Shown here piece after piece: positions 14,501 through 20,924 of a stretch of DNA of 37,500 nt. This DNA comes from JBAZOD01 sp041648955 (GTDB lineage: Bacteria > Patescibacteriota > Patescibacteriia > Patescibacteriales > JAQTRU01). A program made the translations under genes and the position numbers. Location: the NCBI GenBank assembly GCA_041648955.1, contig JBAZOD010000002.1:1-37500 (forward strand). The letters run 5' to 3'. Below the pieces are notes generated by a model. It was not told the DNA's origin and did no database searches. It worked only from the letters and a program-made list of their open reading frames with translations. Within the stretch, counting starts at the first letter, position 1; every line of letters begins with the position of its first letter.

Positions 14501-15151
14501 TCTGAGCACTTTTCAGAAAGTAATATTGTCCCCGAATTGGTGGATGCCTGTATTTTAGCACAAAAGAATGACGGTATTGTATTAACTGAGGATTTTTTAT
14601 ATTTGCAAGCCAATAATTTGCAAACAAATAAAGGTATACCAGAATATTGTTCACTGTTTTCTTTAATTAAAGAGTTGCTTAAAAAAGATAAAATATCTTT
14701 TGAGGACTATCTGAATGCCTTTTATTATTTGTCATCGTATAGGTGTAGGTTTCTAGATTTAAATACTGGTATTTTAATTAGGGCAATTTTTGGAGAAGAT
14801 AATAAATTGATTTTTGAATTTAAAAATATTAGAAAGTTAAATTTAGCTTTAACTTTATCCGAAGAATATGGAGTAAAAACAGAGGCCGCTATTCAGGTTA
14901 TGGGGGGATTTTTAGTAAGAATTATTATAGCCAATATTGTTTCTGTAGAAAATGCAAATAAAGTTTACAGAGAGGTGTTGCCAACTTTTTTCTTAAATCG
15001 TGATAAAAAAATTATCGGAAGATTATTGTTTGAATATTGTTCAAACTCTTTAGAGAAAATACTTAAAGAAAAATACATTTATTCCTTGCCGATTTTGATG
15101 AGTGAAAAATTAGCGGCTTTAGAAAAACAAATAAACGCACAACTGTTATAG
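11507..15151 (+). CDS. HNH-TPR-GreAB-C-PIN conflict-type protein
   Basis: A 1214-aa protein, the largest gene of the element. Residues 17-105 form an HNH domain with a treble-clef zinc site: CGGKCGFPEC (C24, C29), AHIKAQQPGGPRFD (H45) and FCQKHHKIID (C75, H78, H79). About 165-720 is a helical TPR-like superhelix, with recognisable TPR units such as AIKIYESLSKLYPKNVKPIL. About 725-790 (YYIGDGDELDATKI, YNLLINKKINDNIDFPED) resembles the GreA/GreB C-terminal domain. About 895-1060 is PIN-like: LDGTTALFLAETG (D902), VDACILAQ (D1013) and LTEDFLY (D1029). This layout fits the TPR-GreAB-C-PIN systems that Aravind and colleagues predicted computationally as conflict systems; the HNH fusion adds a second nuclease. 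A start at 11468 is possible but less likely. The antiphage role is inference. Confidence 0.82.
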   Translation: MSYKKEQISPTTKIKVYINCGGKCGFPECKEHLVEENSIIGQIAHIKAQQPGGPRFDITLTKDKIDAPENLIAFCQKHHKIIDDHPDKYSVEDISNWKKDIEEWAKKSPEKTELGKKLILIILSDLEKELDRGNGEYVLKTIQSLKIITETIIKDDIIGSEIGILEAKSKQALEDVEGAIKIYESLSKLYPKNVKPILYLAEIYLNKCDYEKNKELLEQAEKIDNSHWLFVIEQLIREFRLNKKIDTSKINEKDFPEDKKQKATYYRIYSLFYQNEKNDIKADEFIEKSIKLYPYSFSAFNLKISHNLQRLIEKGFPLNHIEKAEDILSQIKEIEKEKNNWDRLHIRGRATLEFRKFYIYIIQQDGNKIISTGKGLIDLILKCSFDLDIDNFLSFLLANYRPEEKDFEKIISYLSNKKISYDLAKILAFQFCEKGKLLTDGKNFLSAKNEKIKNLILNIEENKESDVINFLKEDLQLMITFANCLKTNSGLRKKIIDSVPDDENIQKDRIYLLYYSDIKAYDDAFRIIQNIDFENASYLDCKISLKAVREKQAWEMEAKILERLFQLEKDERIKLSFKLDHFTACMKMEDYLEVINIGKYLLDNPKTFELMDKKNQELLLGQTITAYLQRSEEKEALGMLQKYPNIIESFEFIISVEAEVYLKNGDYKKALSSLCRGVKKIGKPTKEQYGYLFLSFTQLSNSGFAKIEPLEKVVSNSFIKFQNQEQWYYIGDGDELDATKIISANNKYNLLINKKINDNIDFPEDKYQTNKEQRIVENILSLEAYINWKSHDSFFSLSKQGRWDAGIAIEVPNKDDSIDVNNVINFIKDQQERGRNFFDDYCSNNYPFAFLALSEGGVTNAIGRITNENKGFIRFSDGSIQDIDRQRKVAEKILNGSDIFLDGTTALFLAETGLLKKIVPFIPNLKVPQSVISFLFKVLEKFNISPGQVGHMRCANDQLVFDKVDIEKNNKIKENFKQSIEILEKDKKSIFSISQANKSEHFSESNIVPELVDACILAQKNDGIVLTEDFLYLQANNLQTNKGIPEYCSLFSLIKELLKKDKISFEDYLNAFYYLSSYRCRFLDLNTGILIRAIFGEDNKLIFEFKNIRKLNLALTLSEEYGVKTEAAIQVMGGFLVRIIIANIVSVENANKVYREVLPTFFLNRDKKIIGRLLFEYCSNSLEKILKEKYIYSLPILMSEKLAALEKQINAQLL

Positions 15152-15179
15152 AAAGATTTTATTTTAGAGATTTTAAAAT

Positions 15180-15500
15180 TCACAAATTTTCAATAATCCG
15201 AAAAATTCTAGTAAAATTTTCCCAATCTTTCAATCGTGTCTCCTGCCATCCTCTGCTGGTTCTGATTTTTAAAAAGATTTTTTGCCTCTGAATTATTATC
15301 TGAATGAATTTTACCTTATCCTTTATAAACCAAATTCTTCTCTTAGTAAAAACAACCTCGCAATTATATCTTGCTGGGATTATTTTTATTAATTTATCAG
15401 CTTGACCCCTTAGCCTTAGATTATCCGTGTTTAATAGGTGGTAGCTTAGGTCGTAAAGCCTTGCCTGGCTGGGGCGGGTATATTTATTAGTATTAGTCAT
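15180..15500 (-). CDS. Hypothetical basic protein (106 aa)
   Basis: A 106-aa basic protein, convergent with the effector gene and 28 bp from its end. The N-terminal part (TRPSQARLYDLSYHLLNTDN) is helical; the C-terminal part alternates aromatic and basic residues (FTKRRIWFIKDKVKFIQI, then RTSRGWQETRLKDWENF), which could bind nucleic acid. There is no signal peptide and no recognised family. It is the last gene before the right end of the element. Confidence 0.6.
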   Translation of the reverse strand: MTNTNKYTRPSQARLYDLSYHLLNTDNLRLRGQADKLIKIIPARYNCEVVFTKRRIWFIKDKVKFIQIIIQRQKIFLKIRTSRGWQETRLKDWENFTRIFRIIENL

Positions 15501-15521
15501 AAAGTTAAGTAAAGGTAATAT

Positions 15522-15606
15522 ATAGGCTTTTATTTAGGGGGTAAAATTAATGGCTTTTGCTACTTGCCGGCAACGCCATTAATTTTACCCCCTTTAGTAT
15601 TAGCCT
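15522..15606. repeat. Long inverted repeat near the right end of the element
   Basis: AGGGGGTAAAATTAATGGC (15536-15554) has its exact reverse complement at 15575-15593: 19 perfect base pairs around a 20-nt loop. Outside it, ATAGGCT (15522-15528) and AGCCTAT (15600-15606) pair again. The whole could form a hairpin or cruciform of about 85 nt. It lies in the intergenic region between the last cargo gene and the right attachment repeat. Confidence 0.8.
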
Positions 15607-15608
15607 AT

Positions 15609-15630
15609 CAAAAAAGACATACTTTTTTGA
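15609..15630 (+). repeat. Direct repeat copy 2
   Basis: CAAAAAAGACATACT is identical to 8728-8742. In this copy the segment 15609-15629 is itself an inverted repeat, CAAAAAAG-acata-CTTTTTTG. Confidence 0.5.
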
Positions 15631-15677
15631 CGAAAAAACTTAGCTATGATTTACTGTAGGTATATAATAATAGCCTT

Positions 15678-15723
15678 TAATAGACTTGAAGTAGGTTATA
15701 GTCTCGTCTATTACGCTCCGCAG
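15678..15723 (+). repeat. Right attachment site of the element
   Basis: The core CGCTCCGCAG (15714-15723) repeats the tRNA-Asp end at 106-115. Directly upstream, TAATAGAC (15678-15685) and GTCTATTA (15706-15713) form a perfect inverted repeat that touches the core, a plausible recombinase-binding arm. Confidence 0.65.
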
Positions 15724-15730
15724 AAAAAAG

Positions 15731-15757
15731 AAAAACCCACAATCTGTGGGTTTTTTT
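15731..15757 (+). terminator. Terminator outside the right attachment site
   Basis: AAACCCAC (15733-15740) and GTGGGTTT (15746-15753) pair around AATCT, followed by T. It starts 7 bp past the right repeat and is probably the original host terminator of tRNA-Asp. Confidence 0.75.
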
Positions 15758-15762
15758 GCCTC

Positions 15763-15791
15763 TTGATCTTTTTCCCGTATTATGTTAATTT
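15763..15791 (+). promoter_or_regulatory. Candidate promoter of rpsO
   Basis: TTGATC (15763-15768), 17-bp spacer, TAATTT (15786-15791), with TGT just before the -10. It would give a leader of about 70 nt ahead of rpsO at 15870. Confidence 0.45.
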
Positions 15792-15869
15792 AAGAATACT
15801 ATTAATTTAATGACCTTTTCTTGGATATGGCCTTGCGCCCATTTCTCGGATAAGGACAAGAAAAAAGCT

Positions 15870-16262
15870 ATGTTAGCAAAAAAAGACAAACAAAAACTCA
15901 TTGCGAAATTCAGAACCCATGACAGCGACACAGGTTCTCCGCAAGTGCAAATCGCCATTTTGACTGAAGAAATCAAACAGTTGACTGAGCATTTAAAAAA
16001 GCACAAACATGATCATTCTTCTCGACGCGGACTTTTAAAAAAAGTCGGGGAAAGAAGAAAATTATTAAAGTACCTGCAAAAAGAAGATGAAAAATCTTTT
16101 AAGGATTTAACCGAAAGATTGAAATTAAAAATAGCCAAGAGAATGCAGGAAGAAGAGGATGAAAGACTGAGGATAGAAGAAGAACTAAACAAAAAGGATG
16201 AGATAAAGGCAGAGGAAGAAGAAGAGGTAGAAGAAGTTGCTGACGACAAAGACGAAGAATAA
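15870..16262 (+). CDS. rpsO: 30S ribosomal protein S15 with acidic C-terminal tail
   Basis: The 130-aa protein begins MLAKKDKQKLIAKFRTHDSD and has the S15 signature (DTGSPQVQIAILTEEIKQLT, LKKHKHDHSSRRGLLKKVGE, RRKLLKYL). S15 binds 16S rRNA helices 20-22 in the small subunit. Usual S15 ends near residue 89; here about 40 residues follow, helical and then strongly acidic (AEEEEEVEEVADDKDEE). The ATG at 15870 was chosen over an in-frame ATG at 15810, since S15 normally starts here and AAGGA lies 13 nt upstream. It leads a NYN-domain gene and pnp, a variant of the common rpsO-pnp neighbourhood. Confidence 0.97.
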   Translation: MLAKKDKQKLIAKFRTHDSDTGSPQVQIAILTEEIKQLTEHLKKHKHDHSSRRGLLKKVGERRKLLKYLQKEDEKSFKDLTERLKLKIAKRMQEEEDERLRIEEELNKKDEIKAEEEEEVEEVADDKDEE

Positions 16263-16288
16263 AATACAAACAAACTCTATATAAAAAT

Positions 16289-16786
16289 ATGATAAAACAT
16301 AAAGATCAGCGTGTCGGCGTTTTGGTTGACGTGTCAAACATGTATCACTCGGCGAAAAATCTTTATAGTCAAAAAGTAAACTTCAAAGAAATATTAAAAG
16401 AAGCAGTAGCCGGCAGAAAATTAATCCGCGCTACTGCTTATGTTATAAAGACAGAGGGCGGAGAAGAAATGCCTTTCTTTGAAGCTTTGAGCCAGCAGGG
16501 TTTTGAAGTTAAAATGAAAGATTTGCAGATATTCGCCGGCGGAAATAAAAAAGCTGATTGGGATGTCGGCATCTCGGTTGACGCTATTAAGCTAGCCGAC
16601 AAACTTGACGTGGTCATCTTAGTAACCGGAGACGGCGATTACCTGCCCTTAGTCAGTTATCTCCAAAACACAAAAAGCTGTTTAGTGGAAGTGATGGCTT
16701 TCAGACAAACTGCTTCGTCAAAGCTAATAGAAGAATCCGATGATTTCACAAATTTAAGCGATAACAAAAAATTCTTAAGACAATAA
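16289..16786 (+). CDS. NYN-domain (LabA/DUF88) putative ribonuclease
   Basis: A 165-aa single-domain protein with the PIN-like NYN fold. VGVLVDVSNMYHSAKNLY at the N-terminus holds the first Asp, KKADWDVGISVDAIKLAD the central acidic cluster, and VILVTGDGDYLPLVSYL the third acidic motif. These are the metal-binding positions expected for a nuclease. It lies 26 bp after rpsO and 92 bp before pnp on the same strand, which suggests a role in RNA turnover next to polynucleotide phosphorylase. Enzyme activity is inferred from the motifs. Confidence 0.9.
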   Translation: MIKHKDQRVGVLVDVSNMYHSAKNLYSQKVNFKEILKEAVAGRKLIRATAYVIKTEGGEEMPFFEALSQQGFEVKMKDLQIFAGGNKKADWDVGISVDAIKLADKLDVVILVTGDGDYLPLVSYLQNTKSCLVEVMAFRQTASSKLIEESDDFTNLSDNKKFLRQ

Positions 16787-16806
16787 ATAATTATTAATAT
16801 AAGTTT

Positions 16807-16863
16807 GGCCGTTAGATAGATAGCGCTGTGAGTAATTTCTCATAGTTCTGTAATCTACCGACC
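16807..16863 (+). promoter_or_regulatory. Possible structured leader of pnp
   Basis: GGCCGTTAGAT (16807-16817) can pair with ATCTACCGACC (16853-16863) with two mismatches, enclosing TGAG-TAATTT-CTCA. The hairpin lies just before pnp at 16879. Leader hairpins control pnp in Escherichia coli through RNase III and PNPase; a similar role here is a guess. Confidence 0.35.
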
Positions 16864-16878
16864 AAGCACAAAAAACAA

Positions 16879-19140
16879 ATGAGTAAAGAACAAGAGTTTT
16901 CTGCTAAATGGCTTGGCCGAACACTCACTATAAAAACAGGCAAACTGGCTAAACAAGCTGATTCTGCCGTAACCGTACAGTATGGAGATACTGTTGTTTT
17001 GGCTACCGTCGTCCAAAGCAAAGAAGAAAGAGACGGAGTTGATTATTTCCCTTTATCAGTTGATTTCGAAGAAAAACTATACGCTGCGGGAATTATAAAA
17101 GGATCACAATGGATAAAACGCGAAGGCCGACCATCAGAAGAATCTATTCTATCTGGCCGCATGGTCGACAGGGCTGTTAGACCATTATTTAATGACTCAT
17201 CCAGAAAAGACGTACAACTCGTGCTTTCTATTCTTTCGGTTGACCAAGAAAATGATCACGATATTGTAGCCTTGATTGCCGCCTCAGCGGCTCTTTCTAT
17301 TTCCGGCGTTAAATGGAACGGACCAATTGGCGGCATCCGCGTTGCCAGAAATGAGGGCAAATTAATTTTTAACCCGACTTATGCAGAAAGAGAAAAAAGC
17401 GATTTGGATTTGACTGTTGCCGGAACAAACAAAAAATCAATCATGATTGAGGCGGGAGCAAGCGAAGTAACAGAGGATGATATGTACGAAGCTATTTTGG
17501 CTGGACAAAAAGAAATGCAGCCAGCGATTGATTTAATCAAAAAATTTGCCGAAAAAATTGGGGCAAAAGAAATAAAAGAAAAAAAAGAAAAGAAGGGCGC
17601 GGATGAAATAGCCAGCGAAAAAGAAAAAGAAGCCTTGATCGCCAAGGCTGACGAATGGCTGAAAAAAAACGTAAATAAAATTTTGTTCAACAAAGAATAT
17701 TATACAAAAGGAGAACGAAAGATGGCCGTGGGTTTAATTAAAGAAGGCCTGGATGAATTTCTATTTTCGGAAGGTGTTTCTAAAGACAACCGGCATTTCG
17801 TTATTGATAAAACAATTGACAAGGCAGTTGATTCTGAAGTAACCAGAGAAATTATAGAAAACAGCAGACGCGTAGATGGTCGAGGTCTGGAAGAAATCAG
17901 AAATTTAGAAGCTGATATTGATGTCCTGCCGAGAAACCATGGAGCTGGTCTTTTTTCCAGAGGAGAAACTCAGGTATTATCTATTGTCACTCTTGGCGCT
18001 GCCGGGCTTGCTCAAAGTATTGAAGGTCTTGAGGGTAATAGCAAAAAAAGATTCATGCATCATTATAATTTTCCCTCATTTTCAGTGGGCGAAGCCAAGC
18101 CAAACCGCGGTCCTAGCAGACGCGATATCGGACATGGCGCCTTAGCGGAAAAAGCTCTTGAAAAAATGATTCCAGCTAAAGAAGATTTCCCTTATACCAT
18201 CCGCGTTGTATCTGAAACTCTTGGCTCTAACGGCTCATCTTCTATGGGCGCAACCTGCGCTTCTACCTTAGCTCTCATGCATGCCGGCGTTCCAATAAAA
18301 AAACCAGTAGCGGGAATCGCCATCGGTCTAGCGTCTAATGACGACATGAGCAAATGGAAAGTTTTAACTGACATCCAAGATTTGGAGGACGGGAAAGGCG
18401 GTATGGATTTCAAAATAACAGGAACAACGGATGGAATCACTGCTATTCAACTTGATACAAAAACAAACGGCCTTACCGAAGAAATTATTAAAGAAGCTCT
18501 CAGACAAGGACGCGAAGGCAGGCTGAAAATTTTGGAAGTTATCAAAAAAACTATTCCTGAGCCGAACAAAGAACTTTCAAAATATGCGCCAAGAATTACC
18601 AGCTTCCATATCAATCCTGACAAAATTAGAGAGGTCATCGGAACAGGCGGAAAAATTATCAATGAAATTATTGCTAAACATGAAGTTCAAATTGATATTG
18701 AAGATGACGGCCTAGTAATGGTTTGCGGGGTTAATGCCGAGGGCGTTGAAAAAGCCGTGGCTTGGATTAAAGACATTGTCAGAGAAATTGAAGCAGGCGA
18801 AAAATTCACCGGCAAAGTTATGCGCATGCTAGATTTTGGCGCCTTCGTAGAATTACTTCCGGGCAGAGACGGTATGGTTCATGTGAGCGAAATGGCCCCA
18901 TACAGAGTCGGAAAACCAAGCGATCTCCTAAAAGAAGGCGACATTGTCACCGTGATCGTGAAAGAAATTGACGAAAAGGGAAGAGTAAATTTGACCATGA
19001 AAGGCCTGCCTGAAAATCAAGCGCTTTGGAAAGATGAAAAAGGAAAATCAGACGGTAATGGTGGAGACCGGCCAAGATTCGGAGGCGGAGGACGAGATAA
19101 ATTTTCCGGACGCGGAGATGGCGGCAGACGAAGATTTTAA
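16879..19140 (+). CDS. pnp: Polyribonucleotide nucleotidyltransferase (PNPase)
   Basis: A 753-aa full-length PNPase, which degrades RNA 3' to 5' with phosphate. Two RNase-PH domains are present (first from TLTIKTGKLAKQADSAVTVQ; second from VDGRGLEEIRNLEADIDVLP), with the FSRGETQVL and SETLGSNGSSSMGATCASTL active-site segments. They are joined by a helical linker with a lysine/glutamate-rich stretch (IKEKKEKKGADEIASEKEKE). A KH domain (IREVIGTGGKIINEII) and an S1 domain (GKVMRMLDFGAFVELLPGRD) follow. The tail is Gly/Arg-rich (RFGGGGRDKFSGRGDGGRRR), likely RNA-binding. No Shine-Dalgarno is evident. Confidence 0.98.
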   Translation: MSKEQEFSAKWLGRTLTIKTGKLAKQADSAVTVQYGDTVVLATVVQSKEERDGVDYFPLSVDFEEKLYAAGIIKGSQWIKREGRPSEESILSGRMVDRAVRPLFNDSSRKDVQLVLSILSVDQENDHDIVALIAASAALSISGVKWNGPIGGIRVARNEGKLIFNPTYAEREKSDLDLTVAGTNKKSIMIEAGASEVTEDDMYEAILAGQKEMQPAIDLIKKFAEKIGAKEIKEKKEKKGADEIASEKEKEALIAKADEWLKKNVNKILFNKEYYTKGERKMAVGLIKEGLDEFLFSEGVSKDNRHFVIDKTIDKAVDSEVTREIIENSRRVDGRGLEEIRNLEADIDVLPRNHGAGLFSRGETQVLSIVTLGAAGLAQSIEGLEGNSKKRFMHHYNFPSFSVGEAKPNRGPSRRDIGHGALAEKALEKMIPAKEDFPYTIRVVSETLGSNGSSSMGATCASTLALMHAGVPIKKPVAGIAIGLASNDDMSKWKVLTDIQDLEDGKGGMDFKITGTTDGITAIQLDTKTNGLTEEIIKEALRQGREGRLKILEVIKKTIPEPNKELSKYAPRITSFHINPDKIREVIGTGGKIINEIIAKHEVQIDIEDDGLVMVCGVNAEGVEKAVAWIKDIVREIEAGEKFTGKVMRMLDFGAFVELLPGRDGMVHVSEMAPYRVGKPSDLLKEGDIVTVIVKEIDEKGRVNLTMKGLPENQALWKDEKGKSDGNGGDRPRFGGGGRDKFSGRGDGGRRRF

Positions 19141-19151
19141 AAAAAATAAAA

Positions 19152-19186
19152 TAAAAAAGATGAGATTAAAATCTCATCTTTTTTAT
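19152..19186. terminator. Bidirectional terminator between pnp and the ATP-grasp gene
   Basis: AAAAAAGATGAGA and TCTCATCTTTTTT pair around TTAAAA, with A and T runs on both sides. It serves the convergent pnp and minus-strand ATP-grasp genes. Confidence 0.85.
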
Positions 19187-19200
19187 TAAAAAATTTTATC

Positions 19201-20175
19201 TTATAATGTCGTAATCGGCCGAGACTGAGTAATATAAAATTTCCCGCCTGCCAAGGCCCATTCAATATCCTGCGGTTTTTTGTAATGCTTTTCAATTTTG
19301 TCGCAAAGTTTGGCAAGCTCAACAATTTCTTTACCCGTTAAAGTTTGCTTTTCTTGTTTTGCTTTTGGCACAATTTTCCAAATATTTCCGCCAGCTGGTT
19401 TTCTCACGAGCATTTTTTTCTGTTCCGCGACATTAATATCCGACAAACTGAAATCGCGTTTGTCTATTACATAAGTATCTGGCGTAATTTGCCCGGACAC
19501 AATCGCTTCCCCCAAGCCATATCCAGCTTCAATTACCATCTGATTTTTATCTTTTGTAATTGGATGAACCGTAAAACAAATTCCGGAAATTTCCGATTGA
19601 ACCATTTCTTGCACCACCACTGCGACTGAAACTCTCTGATCAATCATTTTCTTTTCATAGCGATAAAAAATCGCCCGCGGGGTAAAAAGAGAAGACCAGC
19701 ATTTTTTTACATTAGTAAGCAAGCTCTTTTCTTCGGTATTAAGATAAGTTTCCAGCTCGCCTGCCCAGGAAGCGATTGAAGAATCTTCAGCCGTGGCGGA
19801 ACTTCTCACCGCCACATATTTAGCTTTGAGTTTTTTGAATTCAGCCGTAATCTCTGTGGCCAGTTTTCCCGGAACCATCGTATCCCCCATAATATCACGA
19901 ATAATATTTGAAGCCTGGTCAATAGAATTGGTGTCGTCATAATTAACTTTGGAAAGCTGAGCGGTAATATCAAGCCCAGTTTGACCCGCTGGTGATTTTG
20001 GCGTATTATCCATAAAATAATCAAAGGCTGGAGCCAATATTACAAAACCAGGTGGCACTGGAATGCCAGCCCGAGTCATTTCTCCTAAGGAGGCACCTTT
20101 ACCTCCAGCAATTCCCACGTCTTTTTTGCTTAAATTAGCAAAATTTTTTATAAATTGTTGTTTTTTACTTGACAT
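19201..20175 (-). CDS. Free-standing PEP-synthase/PPDK-type ATP-grasp domain
   Basis: A 324-aa protein equal to just the N-terminal nucleotide-binding domain of phosphoenolpyruvate synthase, PPDK or rifampin phosphotransferase. It has GGKGASLGEMTRAGIPVPPG at 24-43, YVAVRSSATAEDSSIASWAG (R124), SVAVVVQEMVQSEISGICFT, and the terminal IEWALAGGKFYITQSRP. It stops cleanly where the domain ends; no phosphohistidine or PEP-binding barrel follows, and the terminator and pnp come next. Full PEP synthase is near 800 aa. All ATP-site motifs look intact, so decay is unlikely. The partner His domain is probably supplied by the five swivel proteins at 23265-30744. Calling it ppsA would overstate its function. 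Confidence 0.9.
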   Translation of the reverse strand: MSSKKQQFIKNFANLSKKDVGIAGGKGASLGEMTRAGIPVPPGFVILAPAFDYFMDNTPKSPAGQTGLDITAQLSKVNYDDTNSIDQASNIIRDIMGDTMVPGKLATEITAEFKKLKAKYVAVRSSATAEDSSIASWAGELETYLNTEEKSLLTNVKKCWSSLFTPRAIFYRYEKKMIDQRVSVAVVVQEMVQSEISGICFTVHPITKDKNQMVIEAGYGLGEAIVSGQITPDTYVIDKRDFSLSDINVAEQKKMLVRKPAGGNIWKIVPKAKQEKQTLTGKEIVELAKLCDKIEKHYKKPQDIEWALAGGKFYITQSRPITTL

Positions 20176-20235
20176 AATGTTTAAAAAATGATATACTTAT
20201 ATATTGACTGTTCCTTTACATTTTAACAGAATTTA

Positions 20236-20264
20236 TTGAAATTCACCATATAATACATTATATT
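20236..20264 (+). promoter_or_regulatory. Promoter of the phosphatase-amidohydrolase cassette
   Basis: TTGAAA (20236-20241), 17-bp spacer, TATATT (20259-20264). Transcription would start near 20271, just before a strong AGGAG ribosome site and ATG 20287. Confidence 0.55.
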
Positions 20265-20286
20265 TCACACTGAACAGGAGAAAGTC

Positions 20287-20913
20287 ATGCGAACCTTTCG
20301 TGAACTTCGTAAAGACGAAAGCAGAGTTATTCTTGTGCGGCACGCGCCCCACAAAAACAATATCATTTTACCGAAATATATCATGCTTTGCCAAGCAATT
20401 GGTAGAGCGCTCAAGCAATCCGGGATTGAACTCGCCTCTTGCGTTTCATCTTCCATATTGCGTGCAAAATCAACAGCGGAAAATATTCTCAATGGAGCTG
20501 ATAGTTCTTTGTGCGTTATTGAAGCCCTGGAGCTGATCGATTTAATGGCTTTAGCCCCGGATGCGAAAATAATCGCTAAGGCCGAGGCAATCGCGACAAG
20601 TCTGAATTTTGCCGGAGATGAGGGATTATTCAAAATTATGTTTGATTCTTCTTTCCCGGAATTCTATGGGTTAGTCAAAAGCCGCGGCGAAGAAACTGCG
20701 AATTTTTTAAGGCAGCTTGCCGAAAAAAACCAGGAGTCAAATTGTCTTATTGTCACACACTTGGGGAGAATCCCAAACTCCTTGCAGATTCTGCACGGTG
20801 AAGAAATTCATCCGCCCGATCGGCTGGCAGGCAATTGTCAGGTTATTGAATTGATTTTTTCTAAAGGAAAATTGATCAAGGAAAATTGGCTTGATATAAA
20901 TGAACTTTTGTAG
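20287..20913 (+). CDS. Histidine phosphatase superfamily protein
   Basis: A 208-aa protein of the branch-1 histidine phosphatase fold. LVRHAPHKNN carries the RH motif (R18, catalytic H19), SSSILRAKSTAENI (R59) is the second phosphate-binding arginine region, and IVTHLGRIP carries H158. RHA-P replaces the usual RHG-E/Q, so the substrate is not predictable. A strong AGGAG site precedes the start, unlike most neighbours. It is 11 bp upstream of the M20 gene, with which it forms a two-gene plus-strand cassette inserted between minus-strand genes. No kinase is adjacent on this strand. Confidence 0.87.
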   Translation: MRTFRELRKDESRVILVRHAPHKNNIILPKYIMLCQAIGRALKQSGIELASCVSSSILRAKSTAENILNGADSSLCVIEALELIDLMALAPDAKIIAKAEAIATSLNFAGDEGLFKIMFDSSFPEFYGLVKSRGEETANFLRQLAEKNQESNCLIVTHLGRIPNSLQILHGEEIHPPDRLAGNCQVIELIFSKGKLIKENWLDINELL

Positions 20914-20924
20914 GGGGAAGGACC

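Larger units (their letters stand above)
106..15723. mobile_element. Integrated element (about 15.6 kb) in the 3' end of tRNA-Asp
   Basis: The sequence CGCTCCGCAG is present at 106-115 (end of the tRNA plus 3 nt) and again at 15714-15723. A large serine recombinase gene abuts the left copy. The right copy is followed at once by a terminator that could be the original tRNA terminator. Everything between is accessory: restriction-modification, nucleases, membrane proteins, a probable conflict effector and hypothetical genes. Core genes begin immediately outside. The boundaries are inferred from the repeat and gene content; a genome lacking the insertion would confirm them. Confidence 0.8.

Noticed and set aside
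15810..15869. Extended N-terminus of S15
   Set aside because: S15 begins with the MLAKKDK-type sequence at 15870; the 20 extra residues match nothing in the family.
19201..20175. ATP-grasp gene as a broken ppsA fragment
   Set aside because: It ends at the exact domain boundary with a proper stop and terminator, and its ATP-site motifs are intact. A decayed gene would not usually do this, though an old truncation is conceivable.
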